Assembly: GCF_963576675.1 (NCBI RefSeq)
Contig: NC_088911.1
Span: 83,481,256 to 83,545,255, forward strand
Length of the DNA stretch: 64,000 bases
Direction: 5' to 3'
Source: Euphorbia lathyris
Taxonomy: Eukaryota > Streptophyta > Magnoliopsida > Malpighiales > Euphorbiaceae
Every line of letters starts with the position of its first letter. Within the stretch, counting starts at the first letter, position 1. Below the pieces are notes generated by a model. That model did no database searches. It had not been told where the DNA came from and worked only from the letters and a program-made list of their open reading frames with translations. Below are positions 1 to 11,229 of this stretch, piece after piece. The position numbers were made by a program, and so were the translations under genes.

Positions 1-126
1 GGTTTTAGATGAAAAAGGGTTGACTTTGACTTTCTAACGAGTGATTTTTCCGTGATCCATTTCTGATCATATTTCCAATCATCTTTAAAAGGTTTTCATC
101 ACAGGGCTACGACTCCAGTGTCTACA
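1..126 (-). repeat. Terminal 126 bp of an Ogre/Tat-like LTR (3' LTR, cut by window edge)
   Basis: This stretch matches 14674-14799 with two visible differences, and both copies end in GTGTCTACA. They are therefore the two LTRs of one element read on the minus strand, where the LTR begins TGTAGACACTGG. The rest of this LTR lies left of the window. The start TGTAGACAC is typical of Tat/Ogre-type Ty3/gypsy LTRs; the lineage call is inference from this start, the PBS and the gag fragment. Confidence 0.85.
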
Positions 127-140
127 GTTGCCCCTACTTT
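127..140 (-). other. Polypurine tract of the Ogre/Tat-like element
   Basis: On the minus strand this reads AAAGTAGGGGCAAC and abuts the LTR start TGTAGACAC. Position and composition fit the plus-strand primer for reverse transcription. Confidence 0.65.
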
Positions 141-354
141 ATCATGCGTTGTGAGTTGTGTGCATTTTTAGAAAACTGAATTCAAAGTAGATGTTTTGAA
201 AAAAAACGGTTTTTGCCCCTACTTTGAAGATGTAGAAAGAAAATGTGTGTAATGGAACAAAGTATGATAAAGTAAATACTCATCTTGAGTTGGAGGATGT
301 TGTGATTGATTCATCGATCCAGTCTCTTAAACGACTGGGAGCAAATGGACATCT

Positions 355-1081
355 GATTATTGATCTCTTCAGCGATCTCAGATTGTAGGTCTCTTCAACG
401 ACTTGTAGTTGTTGATCTCTTCGGCGATCTCAGATTGTAGGTCTCTTTAACGGCCTGTGGTTGTGGATCTCTTCAACAATCCTGGATTGTTAGTCTCTTC
501 AATGACATGTGGTTGTGGATCTCTTCAATGATCCTGGATTGTTGGTCTCTTCAACGACCTGTTGTGGTTGTGGATCTCTTCAACGATCCTGGATTATTGG
601 TCTCTTCAACGACCGACTGTGGTTGATCACTTCAGCGATCTTAGATTGTAGGTGTCTTCAACGACCTGTGTTTATGGATGTCTTCAATGATCCTAGGTTG
701 TAGGTCTCTTCAACAACCTGTAGTGGTGGATGTCTTCAACGATCCTGGGTTGTAGGTGTCTTCAACGACCTGTAGTTGCGGATGTCTTCAACGATCCTGG
801 GTTGTAGGTGTCTTCAACGACCTATAGTTGCGGATGTCTTCAACGATCCTAGGTTGTAGGTGTCTTTAACGACATGTAGTTGCGGATGTCTTCAACGATC
901 CTGGGTTGTAGGTGTCTTCAACGACCTGTAGTTGTGGATGTCTTCGACGATCCTGGGTTGTAGGTGTCTTCAACGACCTGTAGTTGCAGATGTCTTCGAC
1001 GATCCTGGGTTGTAGGTGTCTTCAACGACCTGTAGTTGCAAATGTCTTCAACGATCCTAGGTTATAGGTGTCTTCAACGAC
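355..1081. repeat. 52-bp minisatellite made of two alternating 26-bp half-units
   Basis: The 52-bp unit has two related halves, both containing GTCTTCAACGA and one continuing CCTG, the other TCCTG. Copies in the right part (e.g. 748 and 800) are almost identical; the left part (355-700) is degenerate. The array is interrupted at 1081 by the Athila-like element; after the target duplication its last bases resume at 7287-7294. It lies between gag and 3' LTR of the Ogre/Tat-like element and has no coding potential beyond accidental ORFs. Confidence 0.9.
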
Positions 1082-1505
1082 TGATAGGGGTCAAAAACCC
1101 CTATCTTTGGGTACGGTTTTAGGACGGGTTTTAGCGTTATTTTGTTAATAAGCGAGCAATTCTCGCATTTAAATGCTTTTGTGTGAGTTAGTTAGAAATT
1201 GGAAACGTTTTATTTACTTTTCGTTGTTTAGGCTCGTTTTATGATCAATTTAGGCAAATACGGCCAAAATGGCATGCATATTATAATTCCGTTATCTTTT
1301 GAAGCTAATTGATCCGTCAAAAGTCACACCAAACGAAGCGTTTGCTCAAATAAGCGATTGGCGGGTCAATTTAGCCCTTGGACTAATGTTGTTTGGAGTT
1401 TATGTGCGTGTGCAGGTTAAAACATGATCAATTTCAGGCAAAAATCGTGTCTCGGGGACCCCCGGCAGTCGCTCGGTGAATTGAGCATCGGCGCGCAGCC
1501 CGGGC

Positions 1506-1683
1506 GCTGCTCGACGAGCAGCCCAGGCACTGCCCAGGCACCGCCCAGGCACTGTGCCTGCTCGCCGAGCAGGCCACCAGAGGCCTGCTCGGCGAGCAGG
1601 AGCGTGCTCGCCGAGCAGGCCGCCAGGCGCCTGCTCGGCGAGCAGGGGGCTGCTCGTCGCGAGTAGCCCTGCTCGACGAGCAG
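1506..1683. repeat. Cluster of CTGCTCGNCGAGCAG palindromes in U3
   Basis: About seven copies of a 15-17-bp palindrome with core TGCTCGNCGAGCA lie together, mixed with GCCCAGGCA direct repeats, in otherwise AT-rich LTR. The 3' LTR copy (6069-6202) has fewer units, so the array changes by unit loss or gain. It ends about 120 bp before the TATA box, where U3 enhancer elements are expected. Confidence 0.85.
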
Positions 1684-1800
1684 ACCTGCGGGAATTGGTC
1701 AAAAAGACCAATTTCGCCCCCATGATGCCACGATGGACCCCACGACTTCCTACATCAATAAGGACACAAATTAGGTCAAGAAAAGGGCCCGAGCCGCGTC

Positions 1801-1809
1801 TATAAATAG
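1801..1809 (+). promoter_or_regulatory. TATA box of the Athila-like 5' LTR
   Basis: TATAAATAG lies downstream of the GC-rich palindrome cluster and is followed by an AT/CT-rich leader. In the 3' LTR the same place (6320) reads TATAATAG, one A shorter. Confidence 0.7.
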
Positions 1810-2774
1810 AGTTTTTCCAATGTAAATTAGAGATCTTTTTCCTTTGTAATTTTCTTAGCTTTTCACTTTGAGAAATCCTCTCCACCTCCTCCATATCCTT
1901 CAAACCTCCATTGAAGACACCTCCGAAGCTCCATTCACCGAGGATTGCTCAAGCTTCATCCTTAAATCCTAGAAAGACGCCTGCATTGGTAGACAGGTTC
2001 CCTGAAGGGGATTTTTCTTCTTTTACATTCTGTCTAGCCTCTGATACATGCTATGAATTCTAGGTTTATTGTAACTTCGTGACAATGTTTCCATCTTTGA
2101 TATATATTATAGTTCTTGTTTATTCAATTGTTTTGATGTTTTAATCTTTGTCTTACGCTTTGTCTGATTGGTTTAACTCATTCGATAATCCCAAAATTAG
2201 GTTGGCACATATTGTGAGCTGAATCTGACCTAGTCAGTGCCTATAGGATTGACGACCCTATAGAAGATTAAGCCCAAATTACTGAGCCTTAGAGCTAGTT
2301 TCGGCCTCACAAGGGAATCACGAACTAGGGACTTTAGGAGGATAGGTCGGGTTAATCGCTTTGGACACAAGTGACTTAGGTTTCAATTCAATTGTTTAAA
2401 CATTCTATTTTCATTATCATCGTATCCCTTCATGTTCCTTCGGTTAATTGCATTGGTAAAAGATCACTTAGGAGTAGTTTAACTTAATTAGGGGTAGAGT
2501 AACTCAATTAGGAGTAGAATAACTTAGTTAGAATCGGATAACTTAGCTAGGAATAGCGTAATTCAACCTAGGAGTAGATTAATTTAAACAAACCAACTCA
2601 AAACCCCCTAAGCCTAGATAACATCCGAGATCGAGTAGCTCGGTACTTGCAGAAATAAATCCTGTGGACGATAACCTGGACTTAAACCAGAAATTTATTA
2701 CTTGATAACGACGGGGTACACTTATCCCTTAGTGAGTCCTCATCTCTAACGTAGGTGAGGGCGCATCAAGTTTT

Positions 2775-2859
2775 TGGCGCCGTTGCTGGGGATATTAGAT
2801 TAATTCTATAAATACCCGACAACCGCCAATAATCAAGTTTTTGGCGCCGTTGCCGGGGA
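2775..2859 (+). other. Duplicated primer-binding site (tRNA-Asp type)
   Basis: TGGCGCCGTTGCTGGGGA (2775-2792) begins six bases after the 5' LTR. A second copy, TGGCGCCGTTGCCGGGGA (2842-2859), follows 67 bp later, preceded by the same TCAAGTTTT context. The second copy matches the tRNA-Asp-complementary site known for Athila elements; the first has one T for C. A short tandem duplication of the LTR/PBS junction is the simplest explanation. Confidence 0.8.
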
Positions 2860-3038
2860 TTTATTTCTTCTGCAATATCGAACCAAAGGTCGATTTGTTA
2901 GTTTAGGCATTCATTGTGAATATCCTTTGTTTATAATCGTTTATACTTGTTTATATATAATCTTTTATACTTTTCTTTTTGTGAATATTTGTTTCTAATT
3001 TTTATTGTTATTTCTAATGATTCTTCTTTTTTGGGAAA

Positions 3039-3554
3039 ATGGCTAGAAACAATGGAAATAAGGAGTCTATTACGCATTTGCTTAATTTTCTATCTACTCA
3101 CAAAGATCAAACTGACGATTTGTATGCCTCAATTAAAAATTTATGCATACAAAAAGGGATCCTAGTTGATTCAACCGCGGAAGAATCAATTAAAGAACCC
3201 AATTTGGTAGGTCAGGTTGATAAGGTAATATCTTTTCCCATTAATAATGAAGAACTGATCCCTAATTATGAGAAACCGAAAGTTTCAATATTAATTGAGG
3301 AATCAGTTGAAATTGAGCCTCTAGAGAAGAATCCAAAAATAGAAGAGTTCAGTTTTGCTCCAAGTCCAGAAATTTCCATTCTCTTTGATTTACCAAGAGA
3401 ATCAAAAAGGGAGCAAACTAAATTTTTTCATAACTTATTTAAATTTTATCCGTTGTTTTTATTAAAATTCTTTGAAACTGATAATCCGTTTTGCAGGTAC
3501 GGATTATTTATTCAGGAATTTGAATTCCTAACGCGAGTAGAAGCATACACCTAG
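3039..3554 (+). CDS. Unrecognised 171-aa ORF of the Athila-like element
   Basis: ATG at 3039 opens 171 codons ending TAG, 180 bp after the second PBS, where gag would start. The N-terminal third has helix-like composition (near MARNNGNKESITHLLNFL), the middle is acidic and rich in E, P and I, and the C-terminal part has FFHNLFKFYPLFLLKFF, aromatic and hydrophobic. No retrotransposon gag domain, zinc knuckle or protease motif is visible. It may be a gag vestige kept for packaging or a captured sequence; I cannot assign a function. An upstream overlapping frame from 2947 lacks support. Confidence 0.4.
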   Translation: MARNNGNKESITHLLNFLSTHKDQTDDLYASIKNLCIQKGILVDSTAEESIKEPNLVGQVDKVISFPINNEELIPNYEKPKVSILIEESVEIEPLEKNPKIEEFSFAPSPEISILFDLPRESKREQTKFFHNLFKFYPLFLLKFFETDNPFCRYGLFIQEFEFLTRVEAYT

Positions 3555-5644
3555 GCGGGAATTCTATGTCGAGCTCACCGACTATAACGTAGCGCTTCTT
3601 GGGAGGCAACCCAAGTTTTAATAAAACTTTTCAGGTTTGTTTTATTTAGATTATACATTGATCTTTTAGTTTAGTCTTTTTAGTTTTCTTTTACGTTTTT
3701 TTTAAAGTGTTCGTTTAAAAAAATATATATAATAAATAAATAAATAAATAAATATTTTTTTTATTTGTTTAGTTTTCTTTTCTTTTATTTTTATTTTTTT
3801 ATTTTAAAGTTTTCAGGTTTAAAATAAAATTTTAAAAAAAAAGAAAAAAAAAAAAAAAATTTTGGCCCTAGGAGGCCCAGCCTGCCGCTGGGCACTGGCG
3901 CCCAGCACGCCGCTGGGCACTGCGCCCAGCCCGCTGCTCGACCGAGATAAGCAGCGGTTCGGGATTTTTTTCCCGAACGAAGCTGAAATAAATAAATAAA
4001 TAATAATAATAATAATAAAAATTGCCACCGCAAATCGTCAAGCTTTTGGCGATTGCGCTAAAATCAGTAATTTGTCTTCTCCACCCTAACTTTTTGCACT
4101 TGTACTCTATGGTTTGTGATGCAATGTTGGAACTTATTGCATATTTTTAGTGTGAGGAGGAGGGGTAGACAAACTTACAAAAATTGTATAATTTTTAAAT
4201 TTTTGTTGCGTCTTGTCTAGTTTAGTTTTGCGTTTTCCGGGTTTTATTTAGGTTTTGCATGTTTAGGACCTAAAACCGTGAACCTCCTTCGAATCTAAAC
4301 TTCGTTATTTGTCCTTGAGGGCTGAGAACCGAATCTAAGATTGCATGACAACTAGTTTAGGTGTAGGACACAATCCTTGTATCTATAAAAGCATGAGCTA
4401 AAATTTGCATTTAGACCCTACTTTTGAAGAAATGCTAAAATCATTACTTAGGTAGATAACTTAAGAATTGAAGGCATGTGATGTTGAACTTGAGTTTGGG
4501 GAAAACTAGTAAACACAAAATTAAAACCCAAAGAATTGTGAGTTGAATTTGAGCCCAAGAGCGAACATCAAAAAGCTCTTTTTCTTGACATTTTTGTGTG
4601 AATGCTTTGACTTGTGGAAAGATTACAGATTTTGCACTTAATACTGTGTTGAACCTACATGCAATGATTTGAGATGATAAACGATGAATCAACCTCATTA
4701 GAATTAACCCTTTTCTTTACCTTATTTTTTTTTTCTTTTTCATCCACTCTAGGAACCCCTTTGAGCCTACATTTTTGTAGTTTATAGATTTTTCTTTCGT
4801 TCTAACCTGTTTTTGCAAACCACAACTTGGTTTGCTATTTAAGCCAATTTATTTTGCAAAGCTCAATTAGAGCCTTTGTTTTCTAGCGCTTTATCTTTGT
4901 GATAAAGCTTATGGCATTACAGTAGCAAGCCAAAAGGCTAAGAAGTGAGTGAGCATCACTATCCAAAAAAAAAAGAAAAAAAGAGAAAAACAGAAAAAGA
5001 AAAAAAAAAGAAAAGAAAAGAGACGAGCAAAAGGGAAGAACTCCATTCCCCAGTTCTTAGAAAAATCAAAAAACGTCTCGAAGAAAACATTCCAAAAAGA
5101 AAATAATAAGGGATGAATAAAAAGCTCAGTCACTTTATATTTGCTAAAGCCATTTAAACTTTGTTTTTTGTAGCGCTAGAACTAATAACCCGTGTTGTAC
5201 CTTTAACCCTCTAACCACATTACAACCCCGATTAGAGGCTGTTTTGATATCATCGGAATCATATAGCATAGTAGAGGAACGCGGATGAACGTGCAAAATC
5301 AACGTAATCCTAAGCAAGAACATAAGCCGAGAGTAAACACTTTAGCCACCAAAATTGTGTGAAATGAGTGAACTACCTATGGTGAGGTGTTTTACTTAGC
5401 GATCCCCTTAAACTCGTTTAATTGAACATGTGTCCATTTGCTTAAAACTATGACCCATGATAATTGAAATGCGGCTTTTGGATATCGTGTCTCTACTTTG
5501 TATTTCCGAATGCATGTAATTACAGATGCTCGAAATTGTGTCAAGCACCTAGTCAAACCGGGAGGTTTTCTAGCTTGCTTGTGATTGCGGGTTTAGTTTT
5601 TAGTTTACTTGGGGACAAGTAAAGTTTTAAGTGCGAGGAGGTTT
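3555..5644 (+). other. Internal non-coding region of the Athila-like element, with GGGAGGCAACCC hairpin
   Basis: Right after the ORF, TTGGGAGGCAACCCAAG (about 3599-3615) forms a short stem-loop; I recall this motif as common in the post-coding region of Athila-like plant elements. Then come A/T homopolymers, a GC-rich patch with CCGCTGGGCACTG repeats (3875-3945), and an A/G-rich patch near 4970-5040. The region ends with a purine-rich tract, AAGTGCGAGGAGGTTT, adjoining the 3' LTR. No other ORF deserves a gene call. Confidence 0.7.
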
Positions 5645-7286
5645 TGATAGGGGTCAAAAACCCCTATATTTGGGTACGGTTTTAGGACGGGTTTTAGCGT
5701 TATTTTGTTAATAAGCGAGCAATTCTCGCATTTAAATGCTTTTGTGTGAGTTAGTTAGAAATTGGAAACGTTTTATTTACTTTTCATTGTTTAGGCTCGT
5801 TTTATGATCAATTTAGGCAAATACAGCCAAAATGGCATGCATATTATAATTCCGTTATCTTTTGAAGCTAATTGATCCATCAAAAGTCGCACCAAACGAA
5901 GCGTTTGCTCAAATAAGCGATTGGCGGGTCAATTTAGCCCTTGGACTAATGTTGTTTGGAGTTTATGTGCGTGTGCAGGTTAAAACATGATCAATTTCAG
6001 GCAAAAATCGTGTCTCGGGGACCCCCGGCAGTCGCTCGGCGAATTGAGCATCGGCGCGCAGCCCGGGCGCTGCTCGGCGAGCAGCATAGGCACCGCCCAG
6101 GCACTGCCCAGGCACTGTGCCTGCTCGCCGAGCAGGCCGCCAGGCGCCTGCTCGTCGCGAGTAGCCCTGCTCGCCGAGCAGCTCGCCCTGCTCGACGAGC
6201 AGACCTGCGGGAATTGGTCAAAAAGACCAATTTCGTCCCCACGATGCCACGATGGACCCCACGACTTCCTACATCAATAAGGACACGAATTAGGTCAAGA
6301 AAAGGGCCCGAGCCGCGTCTATAATAGAGTTTTTCCAATGTAAATTAGAGATCTTTTTCCTTTGTAATTTTCTTAGCTTTTCACTTTGAGAAATCCTCTC
6401 CACCTCCTCCATATCCTTCAAACCTCCATTGAAGACACCTCCGAAGCTCCATTCACCGAGGATTGCTCAAGCTTCATCCTTAAATCCTAGAAAGACGCAT
6501 GCATTGGTAGACAGGTTCCCTGAAAGGGATTTTTCTTCTTTTACATTTTGTCTAGCCTCTGATACATGCTATGAATTCTAGGTTTATTGTAACTTCGTGA
6601 CAATGTTTCCATCTTTGATATATATTATAGTTCTTGTTTATTCAATTGTTTTGATGTTTTAATCTTTGTCTTACGCTTTGTCTGATTGGTTTAACTCATT
6701 CGATAATCCCAAAATTAGGTTGGCACATATTGCGAGCTGAATCTGACCTAGTCAGTGCCTATAGGATTGACGACCCTATAGAAGATTAAGCCCAAATTAC
6801 TGAGTCTTAGAGCTAGTTTCGGCCTTACAAGGGAATCACGAACTAGGGACTTTAGGAGGATAGGTCGGGTTAATCGCCCTGGACACAAGTGACTTAGGTT
6901 TCAATTCAATTGTTTAAACATTCTATTTTCATTATCATCGTATCCCTTCATCTTCCTTCGGTTAATTGCATTGGTAAAAGATCACTTAGGAGTAGTTTAA
7001 CTTAATTAGGGGTAGAGTAACTCAATTAGGAGTAGAATAACTTAGTTAGAATCGGATAACTTAGCTAGGAATATCGTAATTCAACCTAGGAGTAGATTAA
7101 TTTAAACAAAACAACTCAAAACCCCCTAAGCCTAGATAACATCCGAGATCGAGTAGTTTGGTACTTGCAGAAATAAATCTTGTGGACGATAACCTGGACT
7201 TAAACCAGAAATTTATTACTTGATAACGACGGGGTACACTTATCCCTTAGTGAGTCCTCATCTCTAACGTAGGTGAGGGCGCATCA
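5645..7286 (+). repeat. 3' LTR of the Athila-like element
   Basis: Copy of 1082-2768 with scattered substitutions, a shorter palindrome cluster (6069-6202) and a one-base-shorter TATA motif. It is followed directly by the ACGAC duplication. Confidence 0.92.
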
Positions 7287-7339
7287 ACGACCTGTCCCAA
7301 AAGTTGATTATTCTTGTCAAATAATCCACTTGTGAGCTA

Positions 7340-7690
7340 CAAAACCCCACTCTCCCTTCAGGAGCCATCTGGCCTTGTTGAATTTATGATAACTTTTTTC
7401 TGTGACCCAACTCTTCCTTCGGAAGCCATCGGATCTGCAGAGGACAAAAGCCCACTCTCCCTTCAGGAGCCATCTGGCCTTGTTGAATTTATGATAACTT
7501 TTTTCTGTGACCCAACTCTTCCTTCGGAAGCGATCTGATCTACAGAGGACAAAACCCCACTCTCCCTTCAGGAGCCATCTGGCCTTGTTTAATTGATGAT
7601 AATCTTTTTTGTGACCCAACTCTTCCTTCGGAAGCCATCTGATCTGCAGAAGACAAAACCACACTCTCCCTTCAGGAGCCATCTGGCTTT
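7340..7690 (-). repeat. 105-bp tandem repeat that stays open as 35-aa units on the minus strand
   Basis: CCACTCTCCCTTCAGGAGCC recurs at about 7347, 7452, 7557 and 7660, a period of 105 bp. Because 105 is a multiple of three, the minus strand reads as repeated 35-residue units containing KARWLLKGEWGF (7317-7682). Each unit also contains a half-similar segment (CTTCCTTCGGAAGCC). I see no known domain. It lies in the 3' part of the Ogre/Tat-like interior. Confidence 0.8.
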
Positions 7691-8189
7691 GTTGAATTGA
7701 TTGGAATTCTTCTCGTGGACTGACTCTTTCTTCAAGCTGCTGTTGAGAAGAAATTTCTGTCTGTTGACAATTCTGTTGTTTTGCTTTGGACTAAATTTTC
7801 TCATTCAATTCCCCTGGATTCTCTTGCTTCAGAAGATGTTGTTTTGGTGACGATCCCTAGAGTTTCAGGTATTCCCTGCAATAAAGCAAGATGCCTATTT
7901 TCTCGTAGAGTTGACATCAAATCAAATGATGAATGTGTAGTGATGCGTATGTAGCCTAATGTATGCATGTATGAATGTAAGCATGTTTGTGTGAATGAAT
8001 GTGTATGGTAGACGTGCATTTTACTCTGTGTTGATACATTGGTACATGTGTGAAGATTATGCATGAATGGATGAAATGATTTCATAGATTCTCTTTTCCA
8101 GACTCAAGAGATGGGGCATTTTTAGGATCAATGAATGATGTTTTGACGATATGCCCCATTTTGCGAGAGCTTATACTGTCTGCAAATGT

Positions 8190-8302
8190 TAATGATAGAT
8201 AAGTCTGACATGAGAAGTTCTGGGGGCAAGATTTTAGCTTGATGAGGATAGATAAGTCTGACATGAGAAGCTCCGAGGGTGAGGTTTCAGCTTGATGAGG
8301 CT
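8190..8302. repeat. Short tandem duplication (about 53-bp unit)
   Basis: GATAAGTCTGACATGAGAAG occurs twice, followed in each case by a similar stretch ending AGCTTGATGAGG. It is part of the non-coding interior of the Ogre/Tat-like element. Confidence 0.75.
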
Positions 8303-8339
8303 CATATCTTTTTTTTCAAGAAGTGTTTATATGTTCATT

Positions 8340-9360
8340 TTTTTCCTAATTTTTGCCTGAGCCGCCCTTTTCGGGTTTTCAATTCAGCAGAATCTCTCTG
8401 TTGTTCTCTATCTCTCCTTTTTCCTGAACTGCCCATATGGGTTTTCAATTAAGCTTTTTAACATCTCACAGTTTTTTCTCTATATCTCCTTTTGCCTGGA
8501 CTGCCTCTTTTGAGGTTTTCAATCCAACATTTTTTTTCTTTATTTTCATGGATGCAAGAGAAATTGGTATTTTGAAGTGCATGGACCAAAGAGTCATTTT
8601 TTGTTGGTTTCCATACTTAGCATCAAATGTGAGCTGGTGCTCAGTCTTTTAACCAGTGGAAAAGCCTTTTGAACTGGCTGACAGGTGATCAGATCATATG
8701 GATGTACCCCTTGATGGAGATATCTTGGGTTGTAAATAGAGTTTGGGTGGATGCCCGTGAAAAACTTGAGGCAAGGCCTCATTTGCGTTTATATTATGCA
8801 ACACCACCGTTGGGAGTGAACCATTGTCACTCACTATGCTGATTGGTCTGTGTATACAGATGAGGAGTGAAGAACTCGATATATTCCTCAGTTTGGACCG
8901 GAGTTCGCTACTCTGGATGATTATAAACGCAAGATGCTTCTGCCATAGTCGGCTCTTGAAAGGACAACAAAGGAGCAAAGAGACCAAGCTTCAGGGAGCA
9001 TAGAGATGGAGAATTAGTCTTTTTTACTCAAATCTTATTTGATTTTTTTTTTTGAGAATTCTATTGAAGTGAGATATCTATTGATTCAAACATTTCATCG
9101 TATATACAACTTCTAACTGTTCAACTCAAACAGAACACTTGGCAAATATACATTGAATTGTTTATTGCTCAGATTCCTAACCACTATCACTGAAGTGCGC
9201 CTTTACAGGTTTTCACGTTTCAGCTATTTTATTTACTCACTTTTGTTCCCGGAATTTTCAAATGAATGCCTTTTACGGGTTTTCACTCATTGGGGAAGTC
9301 CCTTATTGTTGAATAGGTCGTCCTTTGCGGATTTTCCACCTATCGAGATTTTTTTTTTTC
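8340..9360 (+). pseudogene. Degenerate region with GGGTTTTCAA repeats and a possible antisense-ORF relic
   Basis: Two clusters (8355-8525 and 9195-9340) repeat a CTGCC...GGGTTTTCA motif at roughly 60-75 bp spacing. Between them, plus-strand frames around 8660-8950 show coding-like pieces (WLTGDQIIWMYPLMEI and GPEFATLDDYKRKML) interrupted by stops. The first piece is weakly reminiscent of the plant mobile domain seen in antisense ORFs of Tat elements, and the position (downstream of gag, opposite strand) would fit. This is a suggestion only. Confidence 0.25.
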
Positions 9361-10472
9361 ATTTTTTCATTTTTTTGTATTATTTCTTTATGAGAAGGAT
9401 TTCTTAGCTTCACTGAGGGTAATCATCCTCCTGAACTTGTGGTCGTTCTTCTCTTCACTTAACTACACTCTTGATCTTGGCTTGGAATTCCCATGTTGGA
9501 TATGAACTTCTGAGAGCATGATTGATAGACTCCATAATTTCTTCCTTGACTAAAGTGAGCTTTTCTTGAAGGCTTGATTAGCCATTTGTGTAGCACTATT
9601 GATTGTTTTGTCACCTTGAAGCCACTTAGTGGAGTGTGTTGGCTTTTAATCTCATTCGAATTCTACGGAATCTTTTTCCAAGATGGCTTTGGATGGCTTC
9701 ATCTTCATTTCTTATTGTTAGAGTTTGCCCCTAAACTTTTCTGGTAACTTTTCTAGTCTTGGATTATCACATCATGGATTTGGACCTTGTTGTTGCTCAT
9801 GGAATATAGGTCAATTTGTCATCTATGGGTCGGTTGACTCTTTATGCTTCAATCTGAATGGTGTATCCAGGTAATTATGTCTTTTTTTTTGGAATTAGAG
9901 ATGACCTTTCTCAGTGAAACCTTGGTGCTTGGGAACGGTATGATTTTGGCTTGCTATCCTCTTCTTCATTGAGCTCTGTCAATTGTTGCTCGACCTTCTT
10001 TGTGTGAAAGTAGGTTAGAACTCTTTGCTTGATGAATTTTGGTCTGGCTTATCACTGCAAGGCCAAGGAAACCCTTCTCATGATTTATTTTATTTATTCA
10101 CTCCATTAATTTTCTCTCTTCAGTGGTTAAGTTCTGAGCAATAAGTATATGTTTAGGACTTTCATCCGTGATAGAAGTGTTTCAAATGAGCGAATGTCAA
10201 ATGCTGATATGTGGTGTGGATGAGAATGTACAAAATTATCAATATCGCAAAAAAATGTAATTTTATTGAAATCAAAAGGTTAATTCACGATGTCTTATTG
10301 AACAAAAACAAAGATAAAAGATAAAGACTAAAAATGCAATCCTCCATTCTCATGTTGCTTCAAGGAGCTTTAGGTGCCTCTGCTTCATTAGTGTCCTCAA
10401 TCTCGAGGACTTCTTCTTTAACTCCCTTTGATTCATTCTGGAGTTCCTCTGTTCAAGGCATTGTTGAAGGAT

Positions 10473-11213
10473 TCACTTGTGGGATGAATTTGGATCACTT
10501 AACTTTCCTGCATCAATAAGATCTTGAATCTCATGCTTCAACCTAGTACAATAATTTGTCTCATGACTATGCTTTTGGTGGAAATTGCAGTACCCATTAC
10601 ATTCAGCTCGAACAGAGGCTAAAGCATCACTAGCTGGCAATGGATGGAGCAAATTAAGCCTTTGTAGCCTCTCGAGCACTTCAGACAATGGTTGAGTAAA
10701 AGTGGAGAATTTCCTTTTCACTTTAACAGACTGAGGGTGTGATGAAGGGTGAACAACTCTGTTAAACTTACTGCCCCAATTGGGTGGAACTTGTTGTTGT
10801 TGAGGAGTAGGTAAATGCACGACAAGTCTTCGTGGAGTGGATGTTGGCGGAGCAAACTGTGGTATGAACTGGAAAATAGGCTCCACACTAGCAACTTTAG
10901 GGGTCTCAACAATCAACGACTCATTCAGGGTCTCTCGGATCAACTTTTTTAGCTCAGTCTTGAATTCAATGGAAGCAAGAATATCAGGGAGGACTTGCTT
11001 AATTGCTTCTCGGAGGTTAGGATCTCTAACCATCCCCTTGGAGTTTTGAATTTCCTTCTTTACTTCTCTAACTCGGCCAACTGCTTCATCACATCATTCT
11101 CAAAAGCCTCTTTGATGTTAAGAGCATGCTTGATCTCATCAGACAGGAGGCACTCCACTAAGCTCTTTTGCACTTTGCTCTCAAGATTATGGTCTAAATC
11201 ACTAGATTGTGCC
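10473..11213 (-). pseudogene. Tat/Ogre-type gag remnant (frameshifted)
   Basis: The minus-strand ORF 10473-11033 encodes 186 residues. Its C-terminal part has FSTFTQPLSEVLERL, then a Cys/His segment with spaced C, H, H and C residues, then HEIQDLIDAGKL. This order (PLSE..L motif, C-H zinc-finger-like segment, IQDLID.G.L) is characteristic of Tat/Ogre gag C-termini. Upstream, an ATG at 11213 opens a reading frame (MAQSSDLDHNLE...) that ends at a stop near 11060. A shift of frame there would join it to the second part, so the gene is broken by at least one frameshift. Gag would form the particle that packages the element RNA. No pol follows on this strand. Confidence 0.7.
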
Positions 11214-11229
11214 ATGACTGTGATCTAAA

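Larger units (their letters stand above)
1082..2768 (+). repeat. 5' LTR of the Athila-like element
   Basis: The repeat runs from TGATAGGGGTCAAAAACCCC, itself a small inverted repeat, to GCGCATCA. U3 holds a palindrome cluster (1506-1683) followed by a TATA box (1801-1809). Downstream, a CT-rich leader contains a stretch beginning CTTTTCACTTTGAG that is also shared with the solo LTR at 56853. Overlapping ORFs in the palindrome cluster on both strands are composition artefacts. Confidence 0.92.
1082..7286 (+). mobile_element. Non-autonomous Athila-like LTR retrotransposon (LARD-like)
   Basis: Two LTRs (1082-2768 and 5645-7286) start TGATAGGGG and end GCGCATCA, with flanking 5-bp duplications ACGAC at 1077-1081 and 7287-7291. 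The internal 2.9 kb has a tRNA-Asp-type PBS (in duplicate), one unrecognised 171-codon ORF, a conserved hairpin and a purine-rich tract before the 3' LTR; no pol genes. The LTRs differ by scattered substitutions and by roughly 40 bp in the palindrome cluster, so the insertion looks recent. The PBS, U5 end and PPT context resemble those of the Athila-type element at 17498-26762. Orientation follows from PBS and PPT. Confidence 0.92.

Noticed and set aside
355..1081. Regularly spaced repeats resembling a CRISPR array
   Set aside because: The units are contiguous degenerate minisatellite halves without unique spacers, in plant nuclear DNA with no cas genes.
1400..1903. Overlapping ORFs of 80-167 codons on both strands in the LTR
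   Set aside because: They arise from stop-poor GC-rich palindromes, repeat in the other LTR (5956-6338) with different lengths, and show no protein-like pattern.
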